Source: Mesorhizobium sp. L-2-11
Lineage (GTDB): Bacteria; Pseudomonadota; Alphaproteobacteria; Rhizobiales; Rhizobiaceae
Assembly (NCBI RefSeq): GCF_016756595.1
Contig: NZ_AP023257.1
Span: forward strand, 496,001 to 560,000
DNA length: 64,000 bases
Direction of reading: 5' to 3'
Shown here: positions 25,344 to 34,415 of the stretch, one piece after another
How positions within the stretch are numbered: the first letter of the stretch is position 1
How the letters are laid out: each line of letters begins with the position of its first letter
Notes under the pieces: generated by a model
Told to the model about the DNA's origin: nothing
Databases searched by the model: none
Seen by the model: the letters and a program-made list of their open reading frames with translations, nothing else
Program-made: the position numbers and the translations under genes

Positions 25344-26293
25344 CCGAGCCAGCGCTGGCGGATGGTGCCGAGAATCCCCTTGGGAAAGAACAGCACCAGC
25401 GCGATGAGGGCGATGCCGACGATCAGCAGATAGGCCGAGGTGTAGCCGCTGGTGACGTCGACGACATAGTACATGAACAGCGTGCCGATCAGCGGACCGA
25501 GCGTGGTCGCAGCACCGCCGAGCAGCACCCAGAGCAGCGGCAGGATGGAATATTGCACCGAGGCGAAGGTCGAGCCGACATAACCGAACAGCAGCGCATA
25601 GGCAGCGCCCGATGCCGCGCAGATGGTGCCGGAGACGACGACCGCGGCAAGCTTGTTGGAAAAACTGTCGTAGCCGAGCATCTTGGTCCGCTCCTCGTTC
25701 TCGCGAATGGCGACCAGCACCCGGCCATACCTGGAGCGGACAACGGCGAGCGTCACCAGCAGCACGATCGAGAACAGGACCAGCGCGCTCATGTAGCGCA
25801 CGGTTGGATTGGTGAGGCCGAGCGAGGTGTCGCCCAAAACAAGAACACGCGCCGACTGCGGCACGACCAGGCCCTGATCGCCGCCGGTCCAGGCCGCGAG
25901 ATAGAGGATTATGAGATAGAACACCTGCGCGAACATCATGGTAACGATCATGAAGGCGACGCCGGAAGTGCGCAGCGCCAGCACCCCGATCACCAGCGCG
26001 AGAAGCGCGCCGCAGGCAAGGCCGGCGGCGAAGGCGGCCGGCACGCTCCAGCCGAGATGGATGACGGCAAGGCCGGCGCCATAGAGCCCAGCCGAAAAGA
26101 ACATGGCGTGGCCGAGGCTGAGCAGCCCGACATAGCCGAACAGCATGTTGTAGCCCATGGCGAAGACCGCCAGCACCATGATGCGGGCGAGCAGCCCATG
26201 GTGATATTCCGGCAGGACGAAGCTCAGGGCGAACAGCAGGACGATGACGCCCAGATGCAACGCATAGGCCTTTGACGGTGAAGCCTCCTTCAT
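25331..26293 (-). CDS. HAAT-type ABC transporter permease LivM
   Basis: This 320-residue permease has about nine membrane helices and the family loops GYVGLLSLGHAMFFSAGLYGAG near residue 52 and VAIRENEERTKMLGYDSFSNKL near residue 195, the second being the ATPase-coupling EAA-like loop. It forms the membrane channel with LivH. It overlaps LivG by 13 bases and LivH by ATGA. Confidence 0.92.
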   Translation of the reverse strand: MKEASPSKAYALHLGVIVLLFALSFVLPEYHHGLLARIMVLAVFAMGYNMLFGYVGLLSLGHAMFFSAGLYGAGLAVIHLGWSVPAAFAAGLACGALLALVIGVLALRTSGVAFMIVTMMFAQVFYLIILYLAAWTGGDQGLVVPQSARVLVLGDTSLGLTNPTVRYMSALVLFSIVLLVTLAVVRSRYGRVLVAIRENEERTKMLGYDSFSNKLAAVVVSGTICAASGAAYALLFGYVGSTFASVQYSILPLLWVLLGGAATTLGPLIGTLFMYYVVDVTSGYTSAYLLIVGIALIALVLFFPKGILGTIRQRWLGWLP

Positions 26294-27171
26294 CGCGATG
26301 CCGTCCCGAACAGGCCTTGCGGCCGGAACACCAGCACCATGGCCACCAGCAGCGTAGCGATGATCTTGGCCAGCGTCGGCGAGAAGAACACCGAGATGAT
26401 GCCGTCCGACAGGCCGATGAGCACGGCAGCGACGAGGGTGCCGCGCAGCGAGCCGAGACCGCCGATGATGACGACGATGAAGGACAAGAGCAGCGGGTCC
26501 TGTCCCATCAGGTAATGCGCCTGGCTGATCGGCACGATCAGCACCGCGGCCACCGCCGCCAGCATGGCGCCGAGTGCGAAGACGCCGGCATAGACGCGGT
26601 CGACCGGAATGCCGAAGGCCTGCGCCGTTTCGCTGTCATATCGCGTGGCGCGCATGACGAGGCCGATTTTCGTACGCGTCAGCACGAACCAGGTCGCCGC
26701 CAGCAGAAGCGCGGATGCGGCGATGATCGACAGCTTGTAGCCGGAGTAGCCGAACCACGGCAAAAGGATGCGGTAGCTGAAGGGCGGCTCCACCGGCCGT
26801 GCCTCCGGACCATAAAAGGTCAGAGCCAGTTGCTGGATGATGTAGAGCATGCCGATGGTGGCGACGATGGTGGCTTCCGGATTGTAATTCAGCCGGCGCA
26901 GCACCAGCCGTTCGGAGACCAGCGCGATCAGGCTGACGATCAGCGGCGCCAGCACCAGGGCTGCCAGGAAGCCGAGCGCCGGATGGCCTGATATCGCCGT
27001 GGAGATCGCCCAGGCAAGCACCGCGCCGAGCATGAAGAACTCGCCATGGGCGACATTGACGACGCGCATGACGCCGAACACCAGCGACAGGCCAAGCGCC
27101 GTCAGCGCCAGCACGGCGGCGGTGACGAGGCCTTCGAGGGCGGCGAGGAGAAGATGAGGTCCGAAGTGCAT
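26290..27171 (-). CDS. HAAT-type ABC transporter permease LivH
   Basis: This 293-residue permease has about eight helices, the N-terminal LTALGLSLVFGVMRVVNVAHGEF signature (spread over residues 20-45) and the coupling loop RATRYDSETAQAFGIPVDRV near residue 175. It is the first permease after the solute-binding gene. The gap to that gene, 27172-27392, is filled by a repeat. Confidence 0.92.
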   Translation of the reverse strand: MHFGPHLLLAALEGLVTAAVLALTALGLSLVFGVMRVVNVAHGEFFMLGAVLAWAISTAISGHPALGFLAALVLAPLIVSLIALVSERLVLRRLNYNPEATIVATIGMLYIIQQLALTFYGPEARPVEPPFSYRILLPWFGYSGYKLSIIAASALLLAATWFVLTRTKIGLVMRATRYDSETAQAFGIPVDRVYAGVFALGAMLAAVAAVLIVPISQAHYLMGQDPLLLSFIVVIIGGLGSLRGTLVAAVLIGLSDGIISVFFSPTLAKIIATLLVAMVLVFRPQGLFGTASR

Positions 27172-27200
27172 CGGTCAAGCACCAGCGGATGCGTGAAGCA

Positions 27201-27357
27201 CCCCCCTCTGGCCTGCCGGCCATCTCCCCCTCAAGGGGGGAGATTGGCTGTCACTGACCTTGCGTTTCTTTTTGCAACGTCGACGATCGAAGCAGAGCGT
27301 CGATGAAAAAGTAATCTCCCCCCTTGAGGGGGAGATGTCCAGCAGGACAGAGGGGGG
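27201..27357. repeat. Long palindromic repeat (cccctctgtcctgccgg type)
   Basis: Inverted arms cccccctctggcctgccggccatctccccc and the matching gggggagatgtccagcaggacagaggggg enclose a short inner hairpin pair. It separates livH from the solute-binding gene within the operon. Other copies are at 30299-30458, 54266-54423 and, broken, 36768-36900. Confidence 0.85.
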
Positions 27358-27392
27358 TCGCTCGAACCGCAAGATCGCTAAAACAGCTAAGC

Positions 27393-28697
27393 TCACAGCG
27401 GCTGCGTCGTGTAATCCCCTTCCGGCTCGTAGAGGCCGTCCTCGATCTTGGTCTTGTGGACGACGTTCAACCGGCCGCCTTCGACCTTGGAGATGTTCTG
27501 GATGCCAAAACACTGGTGGATCTTGCCGTTGAAGGTCTTCGGCCCTTGCGGATGCTCGGGGCCCTCGGCGAACTCTGTCAAGGCCTCGGTCGCCTCGACC
27601 AGCTTGGCGCGGTCTTCCGGGCCCTTGTAGCCGGCATCCTCCATCGCCTTCTTGACGACATAGAGCGTTTCCCAGCAGCCGAACATGTGCGCGGCGGTGG
27701 AGACGTCCTTGGGATCGCCGACGGCGGCGCCGTTGTCGTCGATGCCGACGGCGGCGCGATAGGCCTTCTGCGCGGCGGAATCATCTGATTGCGCGTAGCG
27801 TGGCGAGCCTTCCCAGAAATGGCTGCCGTCGAGGAATTCGAGGCCGGGACTGTTGATGTCGGTGGCTTCGAGCGAATCGATGAAGCCGAACAGCTGCGGC
27901 CGGCTGGAGCCGTAGAACTCGCCGAGTTCCTTGACGAAGGTGAGCACCGCCGGCCCGACCATGACGTGGTAGATCACCTCGGTTTCGGCCGGGATCTGCG
28001 GGAAATATTTGGTGAAGGACGATTCCGTCGGCGGGATGGCGATCTGCGCGATGACCTCGCCGCCCTGCGCCTTCAGCGCCGGCGGCAGGTAGTCGCGATG
28101 GTCGTAGCCGAAGGCGAAATCGGGAAAAATCTGCGTCACCTTCTTGCCGGCATTCGCCGCGATCCACGGCGCCATCGCCTGGATCTGGCTTTTGACGTCG
28201 GTGATGCCGGGCTGGAAGACGTAGCGGTTGAGCTTGGTCGAGGCGACGTGGTGGCCTTCGCTGACGACAAAATAGGGCATCTTGGCCTCACCGGCGGCGG
28301 GCGCCGAGCCGATGACGACATGCGAAAACAGCGTGCCGTAGACGATGTCGGTCTTGTGCTGGGTGGCGAACTTGCCGACCACTTCGGCGCCACGGCCGGG
28401 ATCGGTGCCGTCATCCTCGATGATCACCTCGACCGGCCGGCCGTTGATGCCGCCGGCTTGGTTGATCGCCTTGACCGCGGCGGCGGTGGTCCTGTCGTAC
28501 CAGCGGCCATAGGCAGCGCCGATGCCGGTGCGGTGGCACTGGAAGCCGATCTTTATCGGCGCCGAGCTCTGTGCCTGGCTGTAGCGCACGAACCCGGGCG
28601 CGACGGCGAGACCGGCGCCCGCGGCCAACCCCTTGAGCGCGGTGCGGCGGGTGAGACCGGTCTTGGAGAGATCGAAAAACCCATTCTTGTCAGTCAC
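27393..28697 (-). CDS. HAAT-type ABC transporter substrate-binding protein
   Basis: This 434-residue periplasmic protein starts with a twin-arginine-like signal (LTRRTALKGLAAGAGLAVAP, about residues 14-33). The mature part is a type I periplasmic-binding domain (IKIGFQCHRTGIGAAYG at its start). Ligand is unknown; the permease class usually imports branched-chain amino acids, amides or urea. The GTG at 28697 with AAGGGGAA upstream is chosen over a longer reading from 28829 that would bury the signal. Confidence 0.88.
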   Translation of the reverse strand: MTDKNGFFDLSKTGLTRRTALKGLAAGAGLAVAPGFVRYSQAQSSAPIKIGFQCHRTGIGAAYGRWYDRTTAAAVKAINQAGGINGRPVEVIIEDDGTDPGRGAEVVGKFATQHKTDIVYGTLFSHVVIGSAPAAGEAKMPYFVVSEGHHVASTKLNRYVFQPGITDVKSQIQAMAPWIAANAGKKVTQIFPDFAFGYDHRDYLPPALKAQGGEVIAQIAIPPTESSFTKYFPQIPAETEVIYHVMVGPAVLTFVKELGEFYGSSRPQLFGFIDSLEATDINSPGLEFLDGSHFWEGSPRYAQSDDSAAQKAYRAAVGIDDNGAAVGDPKDVSTAAHMFGCWETLYVVKKAMEDAGYKGPEDRAKLVEATEALTEFAEGPEHPQGPKTFNGKIHQCFGIQNISKVEGGRLNVVHKTKIEDGLYEPEGDYTTQPL

Positions 28698-28796
28698 GGC
28701 AGTTCCCCTTGTTTTTGAGTTTTGACCAATGGCTGTAGCGAGACGGGCCACTCCTGGTGAGAGCGCCGAAATTGCATGTGTACAAACTAAATCATC

Positions 28797-28823
28797 AAAG
28801 CCCTGATGTGGCAAGCGGGCTTT
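28797..28823 (-). terminator. Hairpin between membrane-protein gene and liv substrate-binding gene
   Basis: Arms aaagccc (28797-28803) and gggcttt (28817-28823) form a perfect 7-base stem just after the stop of the upstream gene on the minus strand. No T-run follows, so it may attenuate rather than end transcription into the binding-protein gene. Confidence 0.4.
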
Positions 28824-28863
28824 CCCCAACGGTCAACCGACGCCGTGGAAGCGGGGTTTTGTC

Positions 28864-30324
28864 TCACCCGGCCGAAGGCGTGGCAAGCAGCCACAGGCCG
28901 AAGACCGTATAGGCGATCATCAGCACGGTGAGCGGCAACTGGCTGAGCGCGGCGCGGGCGGGAATCGGGTGCAATCGCCAGGCGAGGCCATGCGCGACGA
29001 GCACGGCGAGCATGTGGCCAATGATGATGACGCCGGCCTGGATATTCCACAGCCACCAAGCCGAGCCGGCGCCGGCAGCGACGCCGGCTTCGATCCGGAT
29101 GTCGGCGGTGCCGAACAGATCCCAGCCCAGCGCGAACGGGTCGGAAAGCGCAGTCACCGCATATTGGCCGTCGACAAGCAGCGCCGTCAGATAGTGCGCA
29201 ACATGATAGGCGAGCGCGATCGGCACGATCGACCAGACCAGCAGCCCTGCGGCCTGCCTGAGGGAATGCGGGCTGCCGGCAAGATGCTGGCCAAGGACAA
29301 TGGCAAGGATGAACGCGGCCGCAAGCAGGACGAACGTCAGCACGAGCCCGAACGTGCCGATGCCGATCACCGCCGTGCGGCCCGGGACTTCCAGCGGATT
29401 GATGCCGAACAGGCCGAGCCAGAAAAAGGTTTTGGACAGTCCATCGAAGGACACCGACGACAGCGCCAGCAGCAGGAAAGCAATGCCGCTGAGCGACAGC
29501 GGCGCAGCATCGCTGAGCTTGGCGCCCGGCCAGCACAGACTGAGCCGGCCACCTTCATTGCGCCCGCCTTCATTGCGCTCAAGCAGGGCGAATCGCGCCA
29601 CCATGGCGAGGAAGACAGTCAGGAACTCACCGCGCCGGCTCCAGTCGCGGTAGCCAAACACCAGCATGGCGGCAAAACTCAGCAACCAATAAAGGCCGGC
29701 GGCCCAGGCGAGCCGCGCCGGGTCGTCGGGCGCCGGGTCGATCAACTCGAACCAGGCGAAGGCGAAAAACAGCACCACGGCCGGCCAGCAGCCGAGCCAT
29801 GGAGGCGGGCGCCATGTCTTGCGATTGACGATCTCGCGTTTGCCGAACAGGCGGGAAACGACACGCCAGGGCCCGTACCAGGGGCTGAGCCATGACCAGA
29901 GATTGCCGAACAGCCCCTGCAGCAAAACCAGGCCAACCCAGAGCAGCGTCCAGATCGCCAGGGGCAGCGGGTTGGAAAGCGGATCGCGGCTGCCGAACAG
30001 GCCGGCCGCAACCAGGATTGCAAATCCGGCAAACGATGCCAGGCTGACGATCGCCCGTGCGCCGTCGCCGAACGCGAACAGCGGCAGGCGCCGCCGCCAG
30101 AAGCGGGCAGGAAAGTCTGGCGGCAGCAGCGCCAGGACAAGAAAGCTGGCAGCGACCGCGAGCGCACCGCCGGCGACGTAGTAGCCGGTCGGCAGGAGCA
30201 GGACGTGGCCGCGATCGGAGGCATGTGCGAAGGCGGGGGTGGGAAGGAATGCGAGGCCAGGAGCGAGAATAGCCAGCCAGCAAAGACGGCGCTCTACGGC
30301 GCCCCCCTCTGTCCTGCCGGACAT
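28864..30324 (-). CDS. Large multi-pass membrane protein linked to liv transporter
   Basis: This protein of about 486 residues has an N-terminal signal-like helix (ending near TPAFAHASDRG) and roughly eleven membrane helices. A five-residue direct repeat RNEGG-RNEGG occurs near residue 245. Some databases label similar proteins fenitrothion hydrolase, but I cannot confirm that from sequence. The only ATG that fits, at 30324, lies inside a palindromic repeat and yields MSGRTEGGAVERRLC. The native N-terminus may have been replaced or may start at a non-ATG codon. It is upstream of, and co-oriented with, the liv genes. Confidence 0.7.
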   Translation of the reverse strand: MSGRTEGGAVERRLCWLAILAPGLAFLPTPAFAHASDRGHVLLLPTGYYVAGGALAVAASFLVLALLPPDFPARFWRRRLPLFAFGDGARAIVSLASFAGFAILVAAGLFGSRDPLSNPLPLAIWTLLWVGLVLLQGLFGNLWSWLSPWYGPWRVVSRLFGKREIVNRKTWRPPPWLGCWPAVVLFFAFAWFELIDPAPDDPARLAWAAGLYWLLSFAAMLVFGYRDWSRRGEFLTVFLAMVARFALLERNEGGRNEGGRLSLCWPGAKLSDAAPLSLSGIAFLLLALSSVSFDGLSKTFFWLGLFGINPLEVPGRTAVIGIGTFGLVLTFVLLAAAFILAIVLGQHLAGSPHSLRQAAGLLVWSIVPIALAYHVAHYLTALLVDGQYAVTALSDPFALGWDLFGTADIRIEAGVAAGAGSAWWLWNIQAGVIIIGHMLAVLVAHGLAWRLHPIPARAALSQLPLTVLMIAYTVFGLWLLATPSAG

Positions 30325-30458
30325 CTCCCCCACTTGGGGGGAGATCGGCAGTTCGCTCGATCGGCGCCTTCCATGCAACGTTGGAGATTGGCGAAGCTGT
30401 AGATGACGGCCAATCTCCCCCCTCGTGGGGGAGATGTCCGGCAGGACAGAGGGGGGCG
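30299..30458. repeat. Long palindromic repeat providing the start of the membrane-protein gene
   Basis: Arms gcgcccccctctgtcctgcc and ggcaggacagaggggggcgc are an inverted pair around a shorter inner pair (ctcccccacttggggggag). The left arm overlaps the first codons of the membrane-protein gene. Confidence 0.85.
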
Positions 30459-30495
30459 CGACGGAACTCATCCTATCCCAAGAGTTCCCTCACCC

Positions 30496-31800
30496 TCACA
30501 CCTTGACCAGCTGCTCCACGCGGTCCTTTTCGCCGAAGATCCTCAGATACCGCTCGATCTCCTTCTCGTCGCCGGTGGCTTTGGCGGGATTGTCGGAGAG
30601 CTTGACCGCCGGGCGGCCATTGGCCTCGGTGACCTTGCAGACCAGCGAGATGGCGTCGAGCCGGTTGGTTTTGGTCGGGGCGCAGCCCTCGAAATCATTG
30701 GTCAGGTTGGTGCCCCAACCGAACGACATGCGCACTTTGCCGTGAAAATGGCGGTAGGTTTCCTCGATGGTCTCGACTTCGAGCCCGTCGGAGAAAATCA
30801 GCAGCTTCTGTCTGGGGTCCTTGCCCTTTTCACGCCACCAGGAAAGGATCTTTTCGCCGCCTTCGATCGGCGGCGCGCTGTCGGGGCGAAAGCCGGTCCA
30901 GTCGGCGATCCAGTCCGGCGCGTCACGCAGGAACGCCGCGGTGCCAAAAGTGTCCGGCAGCACGATCAGCAGATTGCCGCCATAGTAGCGCTGCCAGTCC
31001 TGCAGCACCTTATACGGCGACTGCTTCAGTTCTTTTTCCGAATTGGCGAGCGCGGCAAACACCATCGGCAGTTCATGCGCGTTGGTGCCGAGCGCCTCGA
31101 GGTCGTTGTCCATGGCCAAAAGCACGTTGGAGGTGCCGGTGAACGCCTCGCCGATGCCTTCCTTCAGCGCTTCGACGCACCAGCGCTGCCACAGGAAGGA
31201 ATGGCGGCGGCGGGTGCCGAAATCGGAAATGCGGATATCCGGCAGCGCTTTCAGCCGCTCGGTCTTGGCCCACATCTTGGCCTTGGCGCGAGCATAGAGC
31301 ACGTCGAGCGCGAACGGCCCGAACGCCCGCATGGCGGCGCGAGATCGAAGTTCATTGATAATTGCCAGCGCCGGGATCTCCCACAGCGTCGTGTACATCC
31401 ACGGACCGCTGAAAGTGAGCTCGTACTGGCCATCGCGTTTGGAAAGCTCGTATTCCGGCAATTGGAAATTCTCGAGCCAGGCGAGGAACTCCGGTTCAAA
31501 TATCTGCTTGCGGCCATAGAAAGTGTTGCCGCCAAGCCAGATCATCTCTTTCTTGGAGAAGCGCAAGGTGCGGGCATGGTCGAGCTGATCGCGCAGTTCT
31601 GCTTCGTCGATCTCCTCGGCAAGGCGAACCGAGGTGGTCCGGTTGAGCAGCGAGAAAGTGGTGTCGATGTTGGGATACATGCCCCAGATCATCTGCAGCA
31701 TCAGCAGCTTGTAGAAATCGGTGTCGAGCAGGCTGCGGATAATCGGGTCGAGCTTCCAGGTGTGGTTGTAGACGCGCCGCGCTATATCGGTCTTGGTCAT
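30496..31800 (-). CDS. pncB: Nicotinate phosphoribosyltransferase PncB
   Basis: This 434-residue enzyme makes nicotinate mononucleotide from nicotinate and PRPP with ATP hydrolysis in the NAD salvage pathway. Family hallmarks are the N-terminal [14 protein letters not shown], the [12 protein letters not shown] block with the reactive-histidine region, and GTSNVLLAM. It lies alone on the minus strand. pncA, the previous enzyme of the route, is at 21821-22420 on the other strand. Confidence 0.96.
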   Translation of the reverse strand: MTKTDIARRVYNHTWKLDPIIRSLLDTDFYKLLMLQMIWGMYPNIDTTFSLLNRTTSVRLAEEIDEAELRDQLDHARTLRFSKKEMIWLGGNTFYGRKQIFEPEFLAWLENFQLPEYELSKRDGQYELTFSGPWMYTTLWEIPALAIINELRSRAAMRAFGPFALDVLYARAKAKMWAKTERLKALPDIRISDFGTRRRHSFLWQRWCVEALKEGIGEAFTGTSNVLLAMDNDLEALGTNAHELPMVFAALANSEKELKQSPYKVLQDWQRYYGGNLLIVLPDTFGTAAFLRDAPDWIADWTGFRPDSAPPIEGGEKILSWWREKGKDPRQKLLIFSDGLEVETIEETYRHFHGKVRMSFGWGTNLTNDFEGCAPTKTNRLDAISLVCKVTEANGRPAVKLSDNPAKATGDEKEIERYLRIFGEKDRVEQLVKV

Positions 31801-31950
31801 GTCTCGATGCCGCCTTCGCTGCTCGCCCTAGCTTTTTATTTAGCGCTTTTCCCGGGAAAACCGCTGCGCAGTTTTCCCGAAATTGCTTCAAATGCCTCTT
31901 AGCATTGAATTTTTGAAAGCGCCTCCCGCTTTGCGGGCTGGCCCGACAAA

Positions 31951-31977
31951 AAGAAAACGCTGCGGCAAGCGCGCCGC
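31951..31977 (-). terminator. Rho-independent terminator after lysR
   Basis: On the minus strand GCGGC (31977-31973) and GCCGC (31966-31962) form a GC stem followed by agcgttttcttttt, a T-rich tail. It lies just after the lysR stop. The remaining gap 31801-31950 also carries a cccgggaaaa/ttttcccg palindrome and no gene. Confidence 0.55.
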
Positions 31978-31993
31978 GTCGACTGCTGCAGCC

Positions 31994-32968
31994 TCAGGAC
32001 GCGGTCTTGGCGCCGATCACTCTCAGCGCCGGACGCTTCCTGCGGATGCCGATGCGGCCCGCCACCGGCGCATCGGCGCGACCGTCGGCCTGCTCCTTTT
32101 CGGCAAACAGCCAGTCGATGAACAGCTGCACGATCGGCGCCGACCTCATCTCGTTACGGCAGACGACATAGAAATCGTCGACCGCCGGCACCGACAGGCT
32201 GAACGGCGCGACCAGCAGTCCCCTGGCGAGCAGTCCGCTTGCTGTCACCGTATCGCCCAGCGCCACGCCATGGCCGTGGACTGCCGCCTCGCTCGCCATG
32301 CGCGCGTCGCCGAGGTGATGGCGGCGGCCGCGCTCCAGATCCAGCGCGTCGGCGGCGGCCAGCCAGGTGTGCCATTCGCGGCCGTCGTCGCCATGCAGGA
32401 AGACGTGATCGGCGAGATCGCGCACGGTGCGGATCGGACGGTTGTTGATCAGCGTCGGACTGACCACCGGGAACAGTTCGAGACCCGACCATTTGCGCAT
32501 CCAGCAATCGGTCCAGCTGCCGTCGCCATAGTGCACGCAGATATCGATATGCGGTGCGCGGACGTCCCTGGCGTCATTGGACGGGATCAGTGTCAGCCTG
32601 ATATCGGGATACTGCGAGGTGAAGCTGCCGAGCCGCGGGATCATCCACAACAGCAGCAGTGCCGGCACGCAGGAGACCGAGAGTGCGCCGGTGCTCGCCG
32701 GCCTCGTCATGCGCTGCGTGGCGGCGGCGATGCCGTCGAAAGCGATCGACACCGCCGGCAGCAATTCGGCGCCGTGCGGCGTCAGCTTCACCCGCTGACC
32801 GGCGCGTTCGAACAGCTTGACGCCCAGCGACTGTTCGAGCGCCTTGATCTGATGGCTGACGGCGCCGTGGGTGACGTTGAGCTCAGCCGCAGCCTTGGTC
32901 AGCGAGGCATGGCGTGCCGTCGCCTCGAAGGCCCGCAATGGATTCAGGGGAGGCAGACGCTTGGCCAT
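31994..32968 (-). CDS. LysR-family regulator divergent from agmatinase
   Basis: This 324-residue protein has an N-terminal helix-turn-helix (SLTKAAAELNVTHGAVSHQIKALE, spread over residues 22-45) of the GcvA-like branch and a ligand-binding domain from about residue 95. It is divergent from the agmatinase gene across a 228-base gap that contains a perfect TGTGAG-N5-CTCACA palindrome. It therefore probably controls the agmatinase and amino-acid transporter genes. Confidence 0.9.
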   Translation of the reverse strand: MAKRLPPLNPLRAFEATARHASLTKAAAELNVTHGAVSHQIKALEQSLGVKLFERAGQRVKLTPHGAELLPAVSIAFDGIAAATQRMTRPASTGALSVSCVPALLLLWMIPRLGSFTSQYPDIRLTLIPSNDARDVRAPHIDICVHYGDGSWTDCWMRKWSGLELFPVVSPTLINNRPIRTVRDLADHVFLHGDDGREWHTWLAAADALDLERGRRHHLGDARMASEAAVHGHGVALGDTVTASGLLARGLLVAPFSLSVPAVDDFYVVCRNEMRSAPIVQLFIDWLFAEKEQADGRADAPVAGRIGIRRKRPALRVIGAKTAS

Positions 32969-32981
32969 CGGAACCTCAAAG

Positions 32982-33030
32982 GAGCACGATCCCAGAACTG
33001 GAACCCGGGTTTCTGGATAAGATCGTGCTC
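32982..33030. repeat. Short palindromic repeat in the lysR-agmatinase gap
   Basis: Arms gagcacgatc (32982-32991) and gatcgtgctc (33021-33030) with inner ccagaa/ttctgg. It belongs to the class of short interspersed palindromes also seen near 21600 and 34270. Confidence 0.7.
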
Positions 33031-33038
33031 GACGTTAA

Positions 33039-33055
33039 TGTGAGATTTTCTCACA
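33039..33055. promoter_or_regulatory. Candidate LysR operator
   Basis: TGTGAG-atttt-CTCACA is a perfect inverted repeat that contains the T-N11-A pattern of LysR-type sites (T at 33041, A at 33053). It lies 71 bases from the lysR start and about 140 from the agmatinase start, in the shared control region. Confidence 0.55.
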
Positions 33056-33196
33056 GCAAAGACCCTAACAATATCAATTGATTTTTCAAAGCAGCTGCAC
33101 GACACTTTGGGCCATACAGCATCAGGACATGAAATCCGCAGGCAGCCGGCGCGACCGTCATTGATGGCCGCACTGCACCAGCCATGGAGGACCGAC

Positions 33197-34258
33197 ATGG
33201 GTTATGATCGCGGCAAGCTCGAAGCGTTGCGCCGCAAATATGGCGAAAGCCATGGCGGCGAGATGTTCGACCCGAAATTCCGGCGCGTCGCCGACAAGAT
33301 CTTTTCCAAGAGCGGCACGCGGCTGGCGCCCTATTCCGGCATCCCGACCTTCCTCAGCGCGCCCTACCGGGAAATCGCCGCCGACAATCCTGATTTCGGC
33401 GATCTGCAGGTGGCGATGATCGGCGTGCCGATGGATCTCGGCGTGACCAACCGGCCTGGCGCCCGCTTCGGGCCAAGGGCGCTGCGCGCCATCGAGCGCA
33501 TCGGCCCCTACAATCATGTACTGGAATGCGCACCGACGCATGAGCTGAAGGTGGCCGACATTGGCGACGTGCCGTTCCAGAGCCGCTACCGGCTGGAAAC
33601 CAGCCATGACGACATCGAGCGCCGCACCAACCAGATCGTCGATGCCGGCGTCGTCCCGCTTTCGGTCGGCGGCGACCATTCGATCAGCCATCCGATCCTG
33701 AAGGCTGTCGGCAAAAAGGCGCCGGTCGGCATGATCCATATCGATGCCCACTGCGACACCAGCGGCCTGTTCGACATGACCAAGTTCCACCATGGCGGGC
33801 CGTTCCGCAACGCGGTGCTCGACGGCGTGCTGGATCCGTCGCGCACCATCCAGATCGGCATCCGCGGCTCGGCCGAGTATCTGTGGGAGTTCACCTACGA
33901 ATCCGGCATGACCGTGGTGCATGCCGAAGAGGTGACCGGCCTCGGCATCCCGGCCATCATCGCGAAGGCGCGCCAGATCGTTGGCGATGGCCCGACCTAT
34001 GTGTCCTTCGACATCGACAGCATCGACCCGGCATTCGCGCCCGGCACCGGCACGCCGGAAGTCGGCGGGCTGACGACGCGGGAGGTGCTTGAACTGCTGC
34101 GCGGCCTGAAAGGCCTCAATATCGTCGGCGGCGACGTCGTCGAGGTGGCGCCGCAGTATGACACGACGACCAACACGGCCCATGCCGGCGCGCAGGTGCT
34201 GTTCGAGATCCTCAGCCTGATGGTCTTCAGCCCGGCGCTCTCAGGCAAGCGAGCCTGA
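33197..34258 (+). CDS. speB: Agmatinase/ureohydrolase family protein
   Basis: This 353-residue manganese enzyme has the ureohydrolase metal motifs: GGDHSISHP, HIDAHCDT and SFDIDSIDPAFAPGTGTPE. Members cleave agmatine, guanidinobutyrate or related guanidino compounds to urea; substrate cannot be decided from motifs. GGAGG lies 7 bases before the ATG at 33197; an earlier in-frame start is less likely. The following amino-acid ABC genes may import its substrate, and the urea released could feed the urease at 54-59 kb (inference). Confidence 0.88.
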   Translation: MGYDRGKLEALRRKYGESHGGEMFDPKFRRVADKIFSKSGTRLAPYSGIPTFLSAPYREIAADNPDFGDLQVAMIGVPMDLGVTNRPGARFGPRALRAIERIGPYNHVLECAPTHELKVADIGDVPFQSRYRLETSHDDIERRTNQIVDAGVVPLSVGGDHSISHPILKAVGKKAPVGMIHIDAHCDTSGLFDMTKFHHGGPFRNAVLDGVLDPSRTIQIGIRGSAEYLWEFTYESGMTVVHAEEVTGLGIPAIIAKARQIVGDGPTYVSFDIDSIDPAFAPGTGTPEVGGLTTREVLELLRGLKGLNIVGGDVVEVAPQYDTTTNTAHAGAQVLFEILSLMVFSPALSGKRA

Positions 34259-34268
34259 CGCATCAGAC

Positions 34269-34331
34269 CATGATCCCGAAAACTGGAAACCGGTTTTTGC
34301 TCCGCTGACCTTCGGTTCGGAACAGATCATG
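34269..34331. repeat. Short palindromic repeat after agmatinase
   Basis: catgatc and gatcatg ends enclose aaaactgg-aaa-ccggtttt, which forms a strong hairpin followed by T residues and may also act as terminator or processing site between agmatinase and the binding-protein gene. Confidence 0.65.
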
Positions 34332-34415
34332 GCCCAACAAGAACTTCCAAGGCGGCCGTCGCGCTGGAGCCGGCGGCCGCATTCAAACAAACAAGCTTCC
34401 AGCAGGGGAACGACA

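Noticed and set aside
14136..31800. Full nicotinate degradation cluster joined with pncA and pncB
   Set aside because: pncA and pncB are salvage genes on separate transcripts, and no ring-opening or later degradation genes are present.
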